From: Paraburkholderia ribeironis
GTDB lineage: Bacteria > Pseudomonadota > Gammaproteobacteria > Burkholderiales > Burkholderiaceae
NCBI RefSeq assembly: GCF_900019265.1
Contig: NZ_CYGX02000035.1
Span: forward strand, 1-54,912
DNA: 54,912 nucleotides
Reading direction: 5' to 3'
Part shown: one piece after another, positions 1 through 8,486 of the stretch
How the letters are laid out: the number at the start of each line of letters is the position of its first letter
Position numbering within the stretch: position 1 is the stretch's first letter
The notes under the pieces: model-generated
Told to the model about the DNA's origin: nothing
The model's input: only the letters and a program-made list of their open reading frames with translations
Databases searched by the model: none
Position numbers and translations under genes: made by a program

Positions 1-166
1 GGCGGTCAGATCGTTCGCCACGAGGCGCGCGTAGCGGATCACGCAGTGGCCGAGCTGGTTCGGGATCATGCCGCTCTTCGAGCGCTCGAAGAGCGGCATG
101 ATCCCGAACCAGCTCGGCCACTGCGTGATCCGCTACGCGCGCCTCGTGGCGACCGATCTGACCGCA
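1..166. repeat. Near-perfect fold-back inverted repeat at the window edge
   Basis: Bases 1-83 are the reverse complement of 84-166. The centre is at 83/84, inside the natural palindrome CTCTTCGAGCGCTCGAAGAG. I see only two mismatches, at pairs 1/166 and 14/153. The right arm reads through as the LysR protein (P-L-F-E-R, then N-Q-L-G). The left arm is its antisense copy and replaces the sequence that should encode the start of the regulator. A long hairpin inside a conserved reading frame, at the very end of the sequence, is best explained as a fold-back chimera or an assembly end, not as a biological element. Confidence 0.85.
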
Positions 167-895
167 TTGTGCCAGGACGTCGCCGAGATACGCTCGGGGC
201 GCGGCGGCCGGCTCGCGGTCGGCGCGATCATGGGCGCGATTCCGGAGTGCGTCGTGCCGGCGCTGAACCGGTTGCAGGCCGGCCAGCCGAATCTGTCGAT
301 CGAAGTGGTGGAAGACACCAGTGCCCGCATGCTGCCGCAGCTCGACGATGGACGGCTCGATCTCGTGATCGGCCGCGCGGCGGTTGCGGCCGATCCGTCG
401 AAGTACCACTATCGTCCGCTTGGCGACGAGCCGCTGTCGGTGGTGGTGGGCTACGGCCATCCGTCGTTGCCGAAGCGGGAAGTGAAGCTGCGCGATCTGG
501 CCGGTCATCGCTGGGTGATGTATCCGTCGCACATGCCTTTGCACGCGCTACTCGAACGCGAGATGGATCTGGCCGGTCTCGAGATGCCGGACAACCCGAT
601 TTCGACGGCCTCCACGTTCGTGACGGTCGCCTTGCTGCAAAGCAGCCCCGAACTGATTTCGCTGTTGCCGAGCGCGATTGCCGGCCTGTTCGTCCGGCAC
701 AAGATGTTGCGCGCCGTGCCTGTCCGGTTGAAGTCGCCGTCGCAGACCTTCGGCGTCGTGACGCGCAAAGGGGGCGTGCTGTCGCCGCCGGCTGAGCAGT
801 TCATCGAGTTGCTGGGCGCAGAGCTGGTACAGCAAGTGCAGGGCCGCGCGGCGCAAAATCGCAAAACCGCAAAACCGGCTGACAAGACCGACTGA
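68..895 (+). CDS. LysR-type transcriptional regulator, 5'-truncated
   Basis: This is the C-terminal part of a LysR-family regulator. The first residues (P-L-F-E-R-S-K-S-G) correspond to the end of the winged helix-turn-helix, normally around residue 55-65. The helix-turn-helix itself is therefore missing, and the ATG at 68 is an internal Met, not the true start. The rest is a full-length effector-binding domain: it begins near L-A-V-G-A-I-M-G, has the D-L-V-I-G-R segment typical of the first subdomain, and ends in an alanine/lysine-rich tail. The truncation coincides with the fold-back repeat at 1-166 and is probably technical. The ligand cannot be inferred. The next gene, a penicillin-binding protein 200 bp downstream, is not an obvious target. 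Confidence 0.85.
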   Translation: MPLFERSKSGMIPNQLGHCVIRYARLVATDLTALCQDVAEIRSGRGGRLAVGAIMGAIPECVVPALNRLQAGQPNLSIEVVEDTSARMLPQLDDGRLDLVIGRAAVAADPSKYHYRPLGDEPLSVVVGYGHPSLPKREVKLRDLAGHRWVMYPSHMPLHALLEREMDLAGLEMPDNPISTASTFVTVALLQSSPELISLLPSAIAGLFVRHKMLRAVPVRLKSPSQTFGVVTRKGGVLSPPAEQFIELLGAELVQQVQGRAAQNRKTAKPADKTD

Positions 896-1098
896 CACCG
901 CGATTTGCCGGTACATGAAAGACACTAAAGTGTCACGGTGGGTTCGCGTTTTGCTACCGTTTTGCCACTTGTGGCAGCAAGGGTGTTGTAGCTGCGACAC
1001 GTCGGGTAAATCTGATCGATGGGGCCTTCACGTTCCGCCTACACTGATTTGAAGTAAGCTAGGTAAAGAGCCTCGCGACCGCTCGGGGGAGAGCAGCC

Positions 1099-4000
1099 AT
1101 GAACCGGCCACTGCTTCGGTATCCGCTTCGCGCGACCGTCACAACTCCTGTTCGTAAGTGGTTCAAATGGGGGCTCGTGGCGGTGCTTCTGGCTGCGCTG
1201 GCATTTGCCGCGCGGTTTGTCCAGATCGAGATCGAAACGTCGCGGCTGCAAGCGCGCTATCTCTCCGAACTGACCCGCGACGTGGGCTTTTCCGTCGCCG
1301 ACGGTGTCAGTCATTCAATCCGTTTTCCGCAGGCTGACAAAGGTCCTTACGACAGCCGCCTCGGCTACGCGTTGTTGCCTTCGTTCCAGCAGCGCCTGCT
1401 GCAACGCGGCTTTGAAATCCGCTCGCAGGCGCGCGATTCCGAGCGGATGTTGTCGCTCGCCGACGATGGCCTTTTTCTGCCCTATCCGGAAAAAGATGCG
1501 GCCGGTCTACAACTATTCGACGGCACCGGCGCGCCGCTCTTCGCCGCCCGGTTTCCGGGCCGCGTGTACAGCAGTTTCGACGCGATTCCGCCGCTGGTCG
1601 TGAATTCGCTGCTGTTTATCGAAGACCGCTATCTGCTCGATCCGAACCAGCCGAACCGCAATCCGGCGATCGACTGGGGACGCTTCAGCCGCGCGTTGGC
1701 CGACCAGGGCATGCGCCTGTTCAACCAGCATCAATCGACGCCGGGCGGCAGCACGCTCGCCACGCAGATCGAGAAATTCCGCCATTCCACCGGCGGTCGT
1801 ACGGCGACGCCGCCGGAAAAATTGCGGCAAATCGCGTCCGCCTCGGTGCGGGCGTATCTCGACGGCCCGCAGACGTTGCCTGCGCGGCAGCAGATCGTGG
1901 TTCACTACCTGAATTCGGTGCCGCTCGCCGCGCAGCCGGGGATCGGCGAAATCAACGGTATCGGCGACGGGGTTGCCGCGTGGTACGGACACGATTTCAG
2001 CGACGTCAATCGCGTGCTGAAAGCGCCGTCGACCGAACAGAACCTGGCCGAGCAGGGCGTGGCGTTCCGTGAGGTGCTCTCGCTGATGATCGCGCAACGC
2101 GCGCCGTCGTATTTCCTGCGGCGCGGCTATCCCGAACTCGAACGGCTGACCGACAGCTATCTGCGGCTATTGGCAAATGGCGGTGTCGTGTCGATCCCGC
2201 TGCGCGATGCCGCGCTGGCCGCGCATGTCGAACTGCATCACGCGCCCGTCAGGACGCAGACCGCGGACTCGTTCGTGTCGCGCAAGGCGGTGACGTCGAT
2301 GCGCTCGCATCTGCTGACGGCGCTTGGCGTGTCGAGCTACTACGAACTCGACCGCCTCGACCTGCAGGCAACGGGCACGCTCAACAACGCCGTGCAGCAG
2401 GCCGTGAGCGACCGGCTCGCCGCCGCCGCGACACGCGATGGCGCGAAAGCCGCCGGGCTCGTCGGCTACGAGATGCTGCGTCCGTCGGACGATCCATCGC
2501 GGATCGCCTATAGCTTTACGTTGTACGAACGACGCGATGGCGCGAACCTCGTGCGCGTGCAGACCGACAGCGTCAACCAGCCGTTCGATATCAACTCCGG
2601 CGCGCGCCTGAATCTCGGATCGACCGCAAAACTGCGTACCCTGGTCACCTATCTGCAGATCGTCTCCGACCTGCATGCGCGTTATGCACCACTGAGCAAC
2701 GCGGAGCTGAACGCCATCAAGCCCGATCCGAACGACCAGTTGACACGCTGGGCGCTCAAGTACCTCACGCATACGCCGGACCGCTCGCTGCAGGCGATGC
2801 TCGACGCGGCGGTGGAACGCAAATACTCGGCCAGTCCTGGCGAAACGTTCTACACGGGTGGCGGCGCGCAAACCTTCAACAATTTCGAGGCTGACGACAA
2901 CAGCCGCATCCTGACCGTGCACCGCGCGTTCCAGCACTCGGTGAATCTGGTGTTCGTGCGGCTGATGCGCGACATCGTGCACTACGAGATGGTGCAGACC
3001 ACCGGCCCGTCGTCGCAATGGCTGGGCGATCCGGCGACCCGCAAGATGTATCTGACGCGTTTCGCCGATCAGGAAAGCCGCGTGTACATGAACCGCTTCT
3101 ACACGAAGTATCACGGCAAGACACCCGAGCAGGCGTTGGCGTTGCTGCTGCTCGGCGTGCGTAAATCGCCGCCGAAAGTGGCGACCGTGTTGCGCAGCGT
3201 CGCGCCGGACGAGTCGAATGCGTGGTTCAACGCGAAGATGCGCGCGGCGTTGAAGAACACCCCGGCCGCGTCGATGCTCGACGACGAAGACCTCGCGAAC
3301 CTGTACGCCAAATACGCGATCGACCGCTTCAACCTGAACGACCGCGGCTACATCGCGAGCGTGCACCCGCTCGAATTGTGGGCCCTCAACTATCTGCGCA
3401 CGCATCCCGATGCGACGCTCGCCCAGATTCAGGACGCGAGCCGCGACGTGCGGCTGACCACTTACTCGTGGCTCTTCAAGACGCGCTACCACGGGACCCA
3501 GGATCGCCGCATCAAACGGATGGTCGAGCTGCGCGCATTCGATGCGATCGGCAAATCGTGGCAGGCGCTCGGCTATCCGTTCGCTACGCTCACGCCGTCG
3601 TACGCGGCGGCGATCGGCGCATCGGGTGACCGGCCCGCGGCGCTCGCGCAGCTGATCGGCGTGATTGCCAACGGCGGCAACAAGGTGCCGACCGAAAGCC
3701 TCAGCCAACTCGACTTCGCGAAAGACACGCCGTACGAGACGCACTTCCAGCGTGCGGCGGTGGCGCCGCAACAGCAGTTGTCGCCGGAAATCACCGGCGT
3801 GGTGAAATCGCTGTTGCGCGATGTCGTGACGGGCGGCACCGCGAGGCGGCTCGCGCAAGGCATCTCGTTCCCCGATGGCCAGACGCTCACGGTGTATGGC
3901 AAGACGGGCACCGGCGACCAGCGCTTCAACGTGTTCGCCAAGGGCGCGCGGCTGATCGAATCGCGCAAGGTGAACCGCAGCGCCACCTTCGTGTTCGCGA

Positions 4001-4176
4001 TGGGCGACCGCTTCTACGGCACGCTGACCGCGTGGGTGCATGAACCTTATGCGGCGCACTACAACTTCACGAGCGCGCTGTCGGTGCAGTTGCTGAAGAC
4101 GCTGGCACCCGCGTTGCAGCCGCTGCTGGACACTCCGCCGGCGAAGACGGCTTCTGTGAAGAAGGTGGCCGGGTAG
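1099..4176 (+). CDS. Bifunctional class A penicillin-binding protein (GT51 transglycosylase/transpeptidase), atypically long
   Basis: The 1025-residue protein should polymerise and cross-link peptidoglycan on the outer face of the inner membrane. A short cytoplasmic N-terminus is followed by one membrane anchor (about 22-42). The GT51 domain has the catalytic glutamate in I-E-D-R (E175), then G-G-S-T-L-A-T-Q and Y-L-N-S motifs. The histidine usual after the E-D motif is not seen. The transpeptidase domain has all three motifs: S508-T-A-K, S614-V-N and K935-T-G-T. The gap of about 320 residues between S-V-N and K-T-G is much longer than in classical PBP1 proteins, so there is an insertion. GGGGGAG lies 8 nt before the ATG. 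It stands alone, and the next gene is convergent. The family assignment is firm; the physiological role is not visible. Confidence 0.85.
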   Translation: MNRPLLRYPLRATVTTPVRKWFKWGLVAVLLAALAFAARFVQIEIETSRLQARYLSELTRDVGFSVADGVSHSIRFPQADKGPYDSRLGYALLPSFQQRLLQRGFEIRSQARDSERMLSLADDGLFLPYPEKDAAGLQLFDGTGAPLFAARFPGRVYSSFDAIPPLVVNSLLFIEDRYLLDPNQPNRNPAIDWGRFSRALADQGMRLFNQHQSTPGGSTLATQIEKFRHSTGGRTATPPEKLRQIASASVRAYLDGPQTLPARQQIVVHYLNSVPLAAQPGIGEINGIGDGVAAWYGHDFSDVNRVLKAPSTEQNLAEQGVAFREVLSLMIAQRAPSYFLRRGYPELERLTDSYLRLLANGGVVSIPLRDAALAAHVELHHAPVRTQTADSFVSRKAVTSMRSHLLTALGVSSYYELDRLDLQATGTLNNAVQQAVSDRLAAAATRDGAKAAGLVGYEMLRPSDDPSRIAYSFTLYERRDGANLVRVQTDSVNQPFDINSGARLNLGSTAKLRTLVTYLQIVSDLHARYAPLSNAELNAIKPDPNDQLTRWALKYLTHTPDRSLQAMLDAAVERKYSASPGETFYTGGGAQTFNNFEADDNSRILTVHRAFQHSVNLVFVRLMRDIVHYEMVQTTGPSSQWLGDPATRKMYLTRFADQESRVYMNRFYTKYHGKTPEQALALLLLGVRKSPPKVATVLRSVAPDESNAWFNAKMRAALKNTPAASMLDDEDLANLYAKYAIDRFNLNDRGYIASVHPLELWALNYLRTHPDATLAQIQDASRDVRLTTYSWLFKTRYHGTQDRRIKRMVELRAFDAIGKSWQALGYPFATLTPSYAAAIGASGDRPAALAQLIGVIANGGNKVPTESLSQLDFAKDTPYETHFQRAAVAPQQQLSPEITGVVKSLLRDVVTGGTARRLAQGISFPDGQTLTVYGKTGTGDQRFNVFAKGARLIESRKVNRSATFVFAMGDRFYGTLTAWVHEPYAAHYNFTSALSVQLLKTLAPALQPLLDTPPAKTASVKKVAG

Positions 4177-4183
4177 AGAGCGG

Positions 4184-4230
4184 GTCGTTCACCGTTTAGC
4201 CTCGCAACGATGCTTGCAACGGTGAGCGAC
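4184..4230. other. Imperfect hairpin between convergent genes
   Basis: GTCGTTCACCGTT (4184-4196) pairs with AACGGTGAGCGAC (4218-4230) with one mismatch. A nested GCAA...TTGC pair lies directly inside the right arm. The element lies just past the stop of the penicillin-binding protein and before the convergent regulator. There is no T-tract, so it is not a standard intrinsic terminator. It could limit 3' decay or act with Rho. Confidence 0.45.
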
Positions 4231-4316
4231 TGCTCGGCAAGCGCGCAGCAGATCGCAGAGCGCGGAGAACTGCACATCTGAAGTTCATCGCACGCGCTCG
4301 CGGCGAGTCACACGGT

Positions 4317-5552
4317 TCACTCCGGGTAGTCCGTGTCTGACGCGGCCGGTTTCAGGAATAGCTCATGCACCGGCGCGAAATGCGCGTACAGCGGCAGGAT
4401 CGCGCCACCCATCGCACGCGCATCGGCGCCGATCGCGCCTTCCAGCAATTGCGGGCGCACCATCCCTTCCCATTCAAAGCGATCGAGCACACGCTCAGTA
4501 CGCCGAATGATTTCGCGCACCAGCTGCCGGTCGAACTCGCCGTCGATCACGATCGCTTCGAGGTCGAGCAACGCGGCCGCGTTGGTCAGCGCGTTGGCGA
4601 TCGCGGGGCACGCGCTATCGAGCCATTGTTCTGTATGCCGCCACAACTCCGGCGATAGCGCGCGATGATCGTGCGCGGCGGCGGGCGGCGCACCCACGTC
4701 GCTGAACAGCTTTTCGAGCACGAAGCCCGACGCCGCGTGCAGCAATTGCCGCGCGGGCTTGCGCGCGGCGCCGTCGCGCAGTGGAATCGAACCGACCGCG
4801 CCCGCGTTGTCGTGCGGTCCGCCATGCAACCGGCCGTCGATCACGAGGCCGCCGCCGATAAACGTGCCGACGAACAGGTACAGAAAATTGTGAATGCCGC
4901 GGCCCTGGCCCATCACGAGTTCGGCCGCGCACGCGGCGGTGGTGTCCTTGGCGAACTCGACGGGCAGACCCGTCATCGCGGCGATGCGGGTGCGCAAGTC
5001 GATCTCGTTCCATGCATCCAGCGCGTCGGGCGGCGCGCCGAGAAAGTCGCGCCAGCCGCCGAGCCAGAGCGGCGCCGCGACGCCCACGCCGACCACCTTG
5101 CCCGCTTTGGCACCGAGCGTCTGGTTCACGCGCGCCAGCTTGCTTTCGAGCGCGGGGAACAGCGTGCGCGGATCGGGATACGCGTACTCGAACACATCGC
5201 GGCATACCACGCGGCCGGCGAAGTCCATCGCCAGCACATCGAGGCTGCGGCGTCCCACCTTGATGCCGATGGTGTACGCGCCGTCCGCGCGCAACGCGAT
5301 CGGCACCGACGGCTGGCCGATGCGGCCGCGCACGCGTGCCTGCTTTTCAAGCAGGCCGTCGTCGATCAGACGCTCGACGATCATCGACACCGTCTGCATC
5401 GACAGTCGTGTCAAGCGGCCCACGTCGGCTTTCGGCAGCGGCCCGTGCAGGCGGATCGTCTGCAGCACGATGCGCTCGTTGAACTGCCGCATGCCGACCT
5501 GATTCGAGCCGACCGTGCGTTTGAGTGGGGAGCGGGTACCGGGAGTGTCCAT
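4317..5552 (-). CDS. frcR: ROK-family transcriptional regulator of the fructose ABC operon
   Basis: This is a 411-residue protein with an N-terminal winged helix-turn-helix (about 20-80, including S-M-Q-T-V-S-M-I-V) fused to a ROK sugar-kinase-like domain, the NagC/Mlc/XylR architecture. ROK repressors bind a sugar or sugar phosphate and release DNA. The Cys-x-Cys-Gly-x-x-Gly-Cys zinc motif of many ROK proteins is absent; the segment after G-A-V-G-S-I has no cysteines. The ATG at 5552 was chosen because an earlier in-frame start at 5591 is a TTG. The gene follows the transporter ATPase gene by 31 bp, which suggests cotranscription and autoregulation. The frcR name rests on this neighbourhood, so the symbol is tentative. 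The likely binding site is the inverted repeat at 8632-8654. Confidence 0.75.
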   Translation of the reverse strand: MDTPGTRSPLKRTVGSNQVGMRQFNERIVLQTIRLHGPLPKADVGRLTRLSMQTVSMIVERLIDDGLLEKQARVRGRIGQPSVPIALRADGAYTIGIKVGRRSLDVLAMDFAGRVVCRDVFEYAYPDPRTLFPALESKLARVNQTLGAKAGKVVGVGVAAPLWLGGWRDFLGAPPDALDAWNEIDLRTRIAAMTGLPVEFAKDTTAACAAELVMGQGRGIHNFLYLFVGTFIGGGLVIDGRLHGGPHDNAGAVGSIPLRDGAARKPARQLLHAASGFVLEKLFSDVGAPPAAAHDHRALSPELWRHTEQWLDSACPAIANALTNAAALLDLEAIVIDGEFDRQLVREIIRRTERVLDRFEWEGMVRPQLLEGAIGADARAMGGAILPLYAHFAPVHELFLKPAASDTDYPE

Positions 5553-5583
5553 CGTCGTGCACCCGCTCAGCAGGAGACCCGCG

Positions 5584-6381
5584 TCATGCAATCGCCTTGA
5601 CGTCTGCTTCCTTCGCGCCGGTCATGATCGCCACCGCCTCCGACATGTGCACGTCTTTGGTTTTGACCAGCGCGGCGCGCCGGCCGAGGCGCTGGATATG
5701 GATGCGGTCGGCGACCTCGAACACGTGCGGCATGTTGTGGCTGATCAGGATCACCGGCAGGCCGCGATCGCGCACGCGCCGGATCAGTTCGAGCACCATG
5801 TTGCCTTCCTTCACGCCGAGCGCGGCGGTGGGCTCGTCGAGAATCACCACGTGCCGCGCAAAGGCTGCGCTACGCGCCACCGCGACGCCCTGGCGCTGGC
5901 CGCCCGACAGCGTTTCGACCGCCTGGCGCATCGAGCGGATGCCGATCTGCAGATCCTTCATGTGCGTGGTCGCTTCTTCGAGCATGCGGCGCTTGTCGAT
6001 CATCTTGAAGAGCGAGCCGCGCCAGCCGGGCTTGAGCAACTCGCGTGCGAGGAACAGGTTTTCGGCGATGCTCATCGCCGGCGCGACCGCGAGTTCCTGG
6101 TAGACGGTTTCGATGCCTTGCGAGCGCGCATCCAGCGGACTGCGAAACTTGACCGGCTTGCCGTCGAGCAGAATCTCGCCTTCATCCGGCACCGTCGCGC
6201 CGGACAGCGCTTTGATCAACGACGATTTGCCCGCGCCGTTGTCGCCGATCACGGCGAGAATTTCTCCGGGCATCACTTCGAAATCGCAACCGTCGAGCGC
6301 GGTCACGTGGCCATAGCGTTTGATCAGTCCACGTGCCTGCAGAACCGGCAGCGCGGTGGAAGCGGAAAGGGGTGTCGACAT
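5584..6381 (-). CDS. frcA: Fructose-type sugar ABC transporter, ATP-binding protein FrcA
   Basis: This 265-residue single-domain ATPase energises sugar import. It carries Walker A G-D-N-G-A-G-K-S-S, signature L-S-G-G-Q-R-Q, Walker B V-V-I-L-D-E-P and the switch histidine in I-S-H-N. The length matches FrcA proteins, which have one nucleotide-binding domain; RbsA/MglA proteins have two. The start is the ATG of M-S-T-P-L at 6381, 20 bp after the permease stop. Longer readings of the same frame run into the permease gene and are artefacts. It is the third gene of the minus-strand operon. Confidence 0.88.
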   Translation of the reverse strand: MSTPLSASTALPVLQARGLIKRYGHVTALDGCDFEVMPGEILAVIGDNGAGKSSLIKALSGATVPDEGEILLDGKPVKFRSPLDARSQGIETVYQELAVAPAMSIAENLFLARELLKPGWRGSLFKMIDKRRMLEEATTHMKDLQIGIRSMRQAVETLSGGQRQGVAVARSAAFARHVVILDEPTAALGVKEGNMVLELIRRVRDRGLPVILISHNMPHVFEVADRIHIQRLGRRAALVKTKDVHMSEAVAIMTGAKEADVKAIA

Positions 6382-6401
6382 GACAGGGCTCCTGTGAGTG
6401 C

Positions 6402-7391
6402 TCAACCGCGACGATGGGAGAGTTTGTCCGCGGCGACCGCGAGAATCACCAGCATGCCGGTGATCAATACCTGGTAGACCGAAGAAACGCCGATCAACGT
6501 CAAGCCGTTGCGGAATACACCCACGATCAACGCCCCGAGCAGCGTACCGACGATCGAGCCGCGTCCGCCGAACAGGCTCGTGCCGCCGAGCACGACCGCC
6601 GTAATACTGTCGAGATTCTCCGTTTGACCCGCCTGCGGATCGCCGACGCCGGTGCGCGACACCGACAGCAGCGCCGCGATGCCGTAGATCGCGCCGGCCA
6701 GCGAATACACGGTGAGCAGGATCTTCTGCGACGACAAGCCCATCAGCCGCGCGGCCTCGGCGTTGTTGCCGAGCGCGTACAGATGGCGGCCGGGCACCGT
6801 GTCGCGCAGCACGAACCAGGTGGCCAGATACATCAGCAGCGTCAGGACCGTGCCGTAGGTGACCTCGGCCGGCCCGAGCTTGAACGTGTTGCCGAAGAAC
6901 ATGATCGCATCCGGCAGGTTCGACACGCTCTCGGCGTTCGAATAGATCTGCGTGAGCGCGAACGCGATATTCAAGGTACCCAAGGTGACGATGAACGAAG
7001 GCAGTTTGATGCGCGTGATCAACACGCCGTTGAGCGCGCCGAACAGCGTGCTTGCGGCAATCCCGCACAGAATCGCGAGGATCGGCGGCACGCCGAGCAC
7101 GACCGCGAATTTGGTCATGATGATCGAGCCGAACGCCATCACCATGCCGCACGACAGATCGATGCCGCCCGTCAGCACGATCAGCGTCTGACCGATCGCG
7201 ATGACCGCGACCACCATGGTCTGCTGCAGGATCAGCGAGAGGTTCTGGAACGACAGGAAGCGGTTGCTTTGCGAGATGAAGAAGCCGCAGGCCAGTGCCA
7301 GTGCGATCAGCGGTCCGGCCTCGGAGAGTGACGGCAAATGGTCGGCAAAGGAAGAGCGCGAGCGGTGGGCGGGCGCGGAAGGAGTCGACAT
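6402..7391 (-). CDS. frcC: Fructose-type sugar ABC transporter, permease FrcC
   Basis: This 329-residue polytopic inner-membrane protein belongs to the branched-chain/ribose permease family (RbsC-like). Its hydrophobic segments include L-T-G-G-I-D-L-S-C-G, the characteristic motif of this family, and a C-terminal G-G-T-S-L-F-G-G-R-G-S-I-V-G-T loop that contacts the ATPase. It would form the membrane channel with FrcA and receive sugar from FrcB. It lies 90 bp downstream of the binding-protein gene and 20 bp upstream of the ATPase gene. Confidence 0.88.
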   Translation of the reverse strand: MSTPSAPAHRSRSSFADHLPSLSEAGPLIALALACGFFISQSNRFLSFQNLSLILQQTMVVAVIAIGQTLIVLTGGIDLSCGMVMAFGSIIMTKFAVVLGVPPILAILCGIAASTLFGALNGVLITRIKLPSFIVTLGTLNIAFALTQIYSNAESVSNLPDAIMFFGNTFKLGPAEVTYGTVLTLLMYLATWFVLRDTVPGRHLYALGNNAEAARLMGLSSQKILLTVYSLAGAIYGIAALLSVSRTGVGDPQAGQTENLDSITAVVLGGTSLFGGRGSIVGTLLGALIVGVFRNGLTLIGVSSVYQVLITGMLVILAVAADKLSHRRG

Positions 7392-7481
7392 GATGGATGA
7401 CCTCGATACATGAGCGTGGCGGGCAGGCCACGCGGCAAATCCGATGACGGCCCGTGGCAGCGGGCCGCCGTGCAGTGCGTA

Positions 7482-8486
7482 TTACTTGTTACCCCAGCAG
7501 TTGTCGATGCCGAACTTCGTGTCCTTGCTGTCGACTCCGGCCATCGGTTTGTCGGTGATCAGCGTTACGCCGGTGTCCTGATAGCCGGAGACCTTCTTGC
7601 CGGTCTTCGCATAGTCGACACCCGCGGTCACGCCGAGCGCGGCCATCTTCAGCGGATACTGCTGCGAGGTCGCGGCGATCGCGCCGGCCTTCACGTTGCG
7701 CACGCCTTCGCAACCGCCGTCGATCGACACGATCATCACGTTCTTGTCCTTGCCCGCCGCTTTGAGCGCGCGGTACGCGCCCGCTGCGGCCGGTTCGTTG
7801 ATCGTGTAGACCACGTTGATGTCCGGCGCTTTCTGCAGGCAGTTTTCCATCGCCGTCTGGCCCTTCGCCTGATCGCCGCGCGTGTCCTGGCTGCAGACCA
7901 CCGACGGATCGCCTTCCTTCACGCCGAAGCCTTCGAGAAAGCCGTTGTGACGCAGCACGCCGACCGAGACGCCGGGCGCGAGATCGAGCGTGGCGATCTT
8001 CGCCGGCTTGCCGTTCAGCGCGGCCTTCGCGTATTTGCCGATCAGCACGCCGGCCTTGAAGTTGTCGGTGGCGAAGAGGGCGTCGGTGGCGTCCTGCGGA
8101 TCGGTCGGAGTGTCGAGCGCGACTACCATCACGCCGGCGGCGCGCGCTTTCCTGATGCTCGGCACGATCGCCTTGGTGTCGCTCGGCGTGATCAGGATCG
8201 CTTTCGCGCCGGCCGTCATCATGTTTTCGATCGCGGTGACCTGGCTCGCGTTGTCGCCGTCGAACTTGCCGGCGGCGGTGAGCAGCTTCGCTCCGTCTTT
8301 CGACGCGGCCGCGTCGGCGCCCTGTTTCATCTTGACGAAGAACGGGTTGGTGTCGGTCTTGGTGATGAGGCCGACGACAGGCTGATCGGCGGCCTGGCTC
8401 GCGCTTGCGCACCAGACGGCCGACGCCGCGACGCACATCGAGATGATCCTCCTGCTGGCAGGACCCCTGCGGGAATTCAGATTCAT
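7482..8486 (-). CDS. frcB: Fructose-type sugar ABC transporter, periplasmic binding protein FrcB
   Basis: This 334-residue binding protein of the ribose/galactose type has a cleavable signal peptide of about 32 residues (A-S-A-S-Q-A before A-D-Q-P). Several blocks match what I know of Sinorhizobium FrcB: L-I-T-K-T-D-T-N-P-F-F-V-K-M-K near the mature N-terminus, I-N-E-P-A-A-A-G-A-Y, S-I-D-G-G-C-E-G-V, A-T-S-Q-Q-Y-P-L and a C-terminal C-W-G. This supports fructose, perhaps also ribose or mannose, as ligand. The start at 8486 was chosen over upstream Met codons because GGAGGAG lies just before it and it gives a clean signal peptide. It is the first gene of the operon frcB-frcC-frcA-frcR. Confidence 0.88.
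   Translation of the reverse strand: MNLNSRRGPASRRIISMCVAASAVWCASASQAADQPVVGLITKTDTNPFFVKMKQGADAAASKDGAKLLTAAGKFDGDNASQVTAIENMMTAGAKAILITPSDTKAIVPSIRKARAAGVMVVALDTPTDPQDATDALFATDNFKAGVLIGKYAKAALNGKPAKIATLDLAPGVSVGVLRHNGFLEGFGVKEGDPSVVCSQDTRGDQAKGQTAMENCLQKAPDINVVYTINEPAAAGAYRALKAAGKDKNVMIVSIDGGCEGVRNVKAGAIAATSQQYPLKMAALGVTAGVDYAKTGKKVSGYQDTGVTLITDKPMAGVDSKDTKFGIDNCWGNK

Noticed and set aside
46..795. 249-codon open frame in the first kilobase
   Set aside because: It is an arginine-rich shadow of the LysR frame and begins inside the fold-back repeat.
2167..4059. 630-codon antisense frame opposite the penicillin-binding protein gene
   Set aside because: High third-position GC gives long antisense frames; composition is Arg/His/Val-rich without motifs, whereas the sense frame has all PBP motifs.
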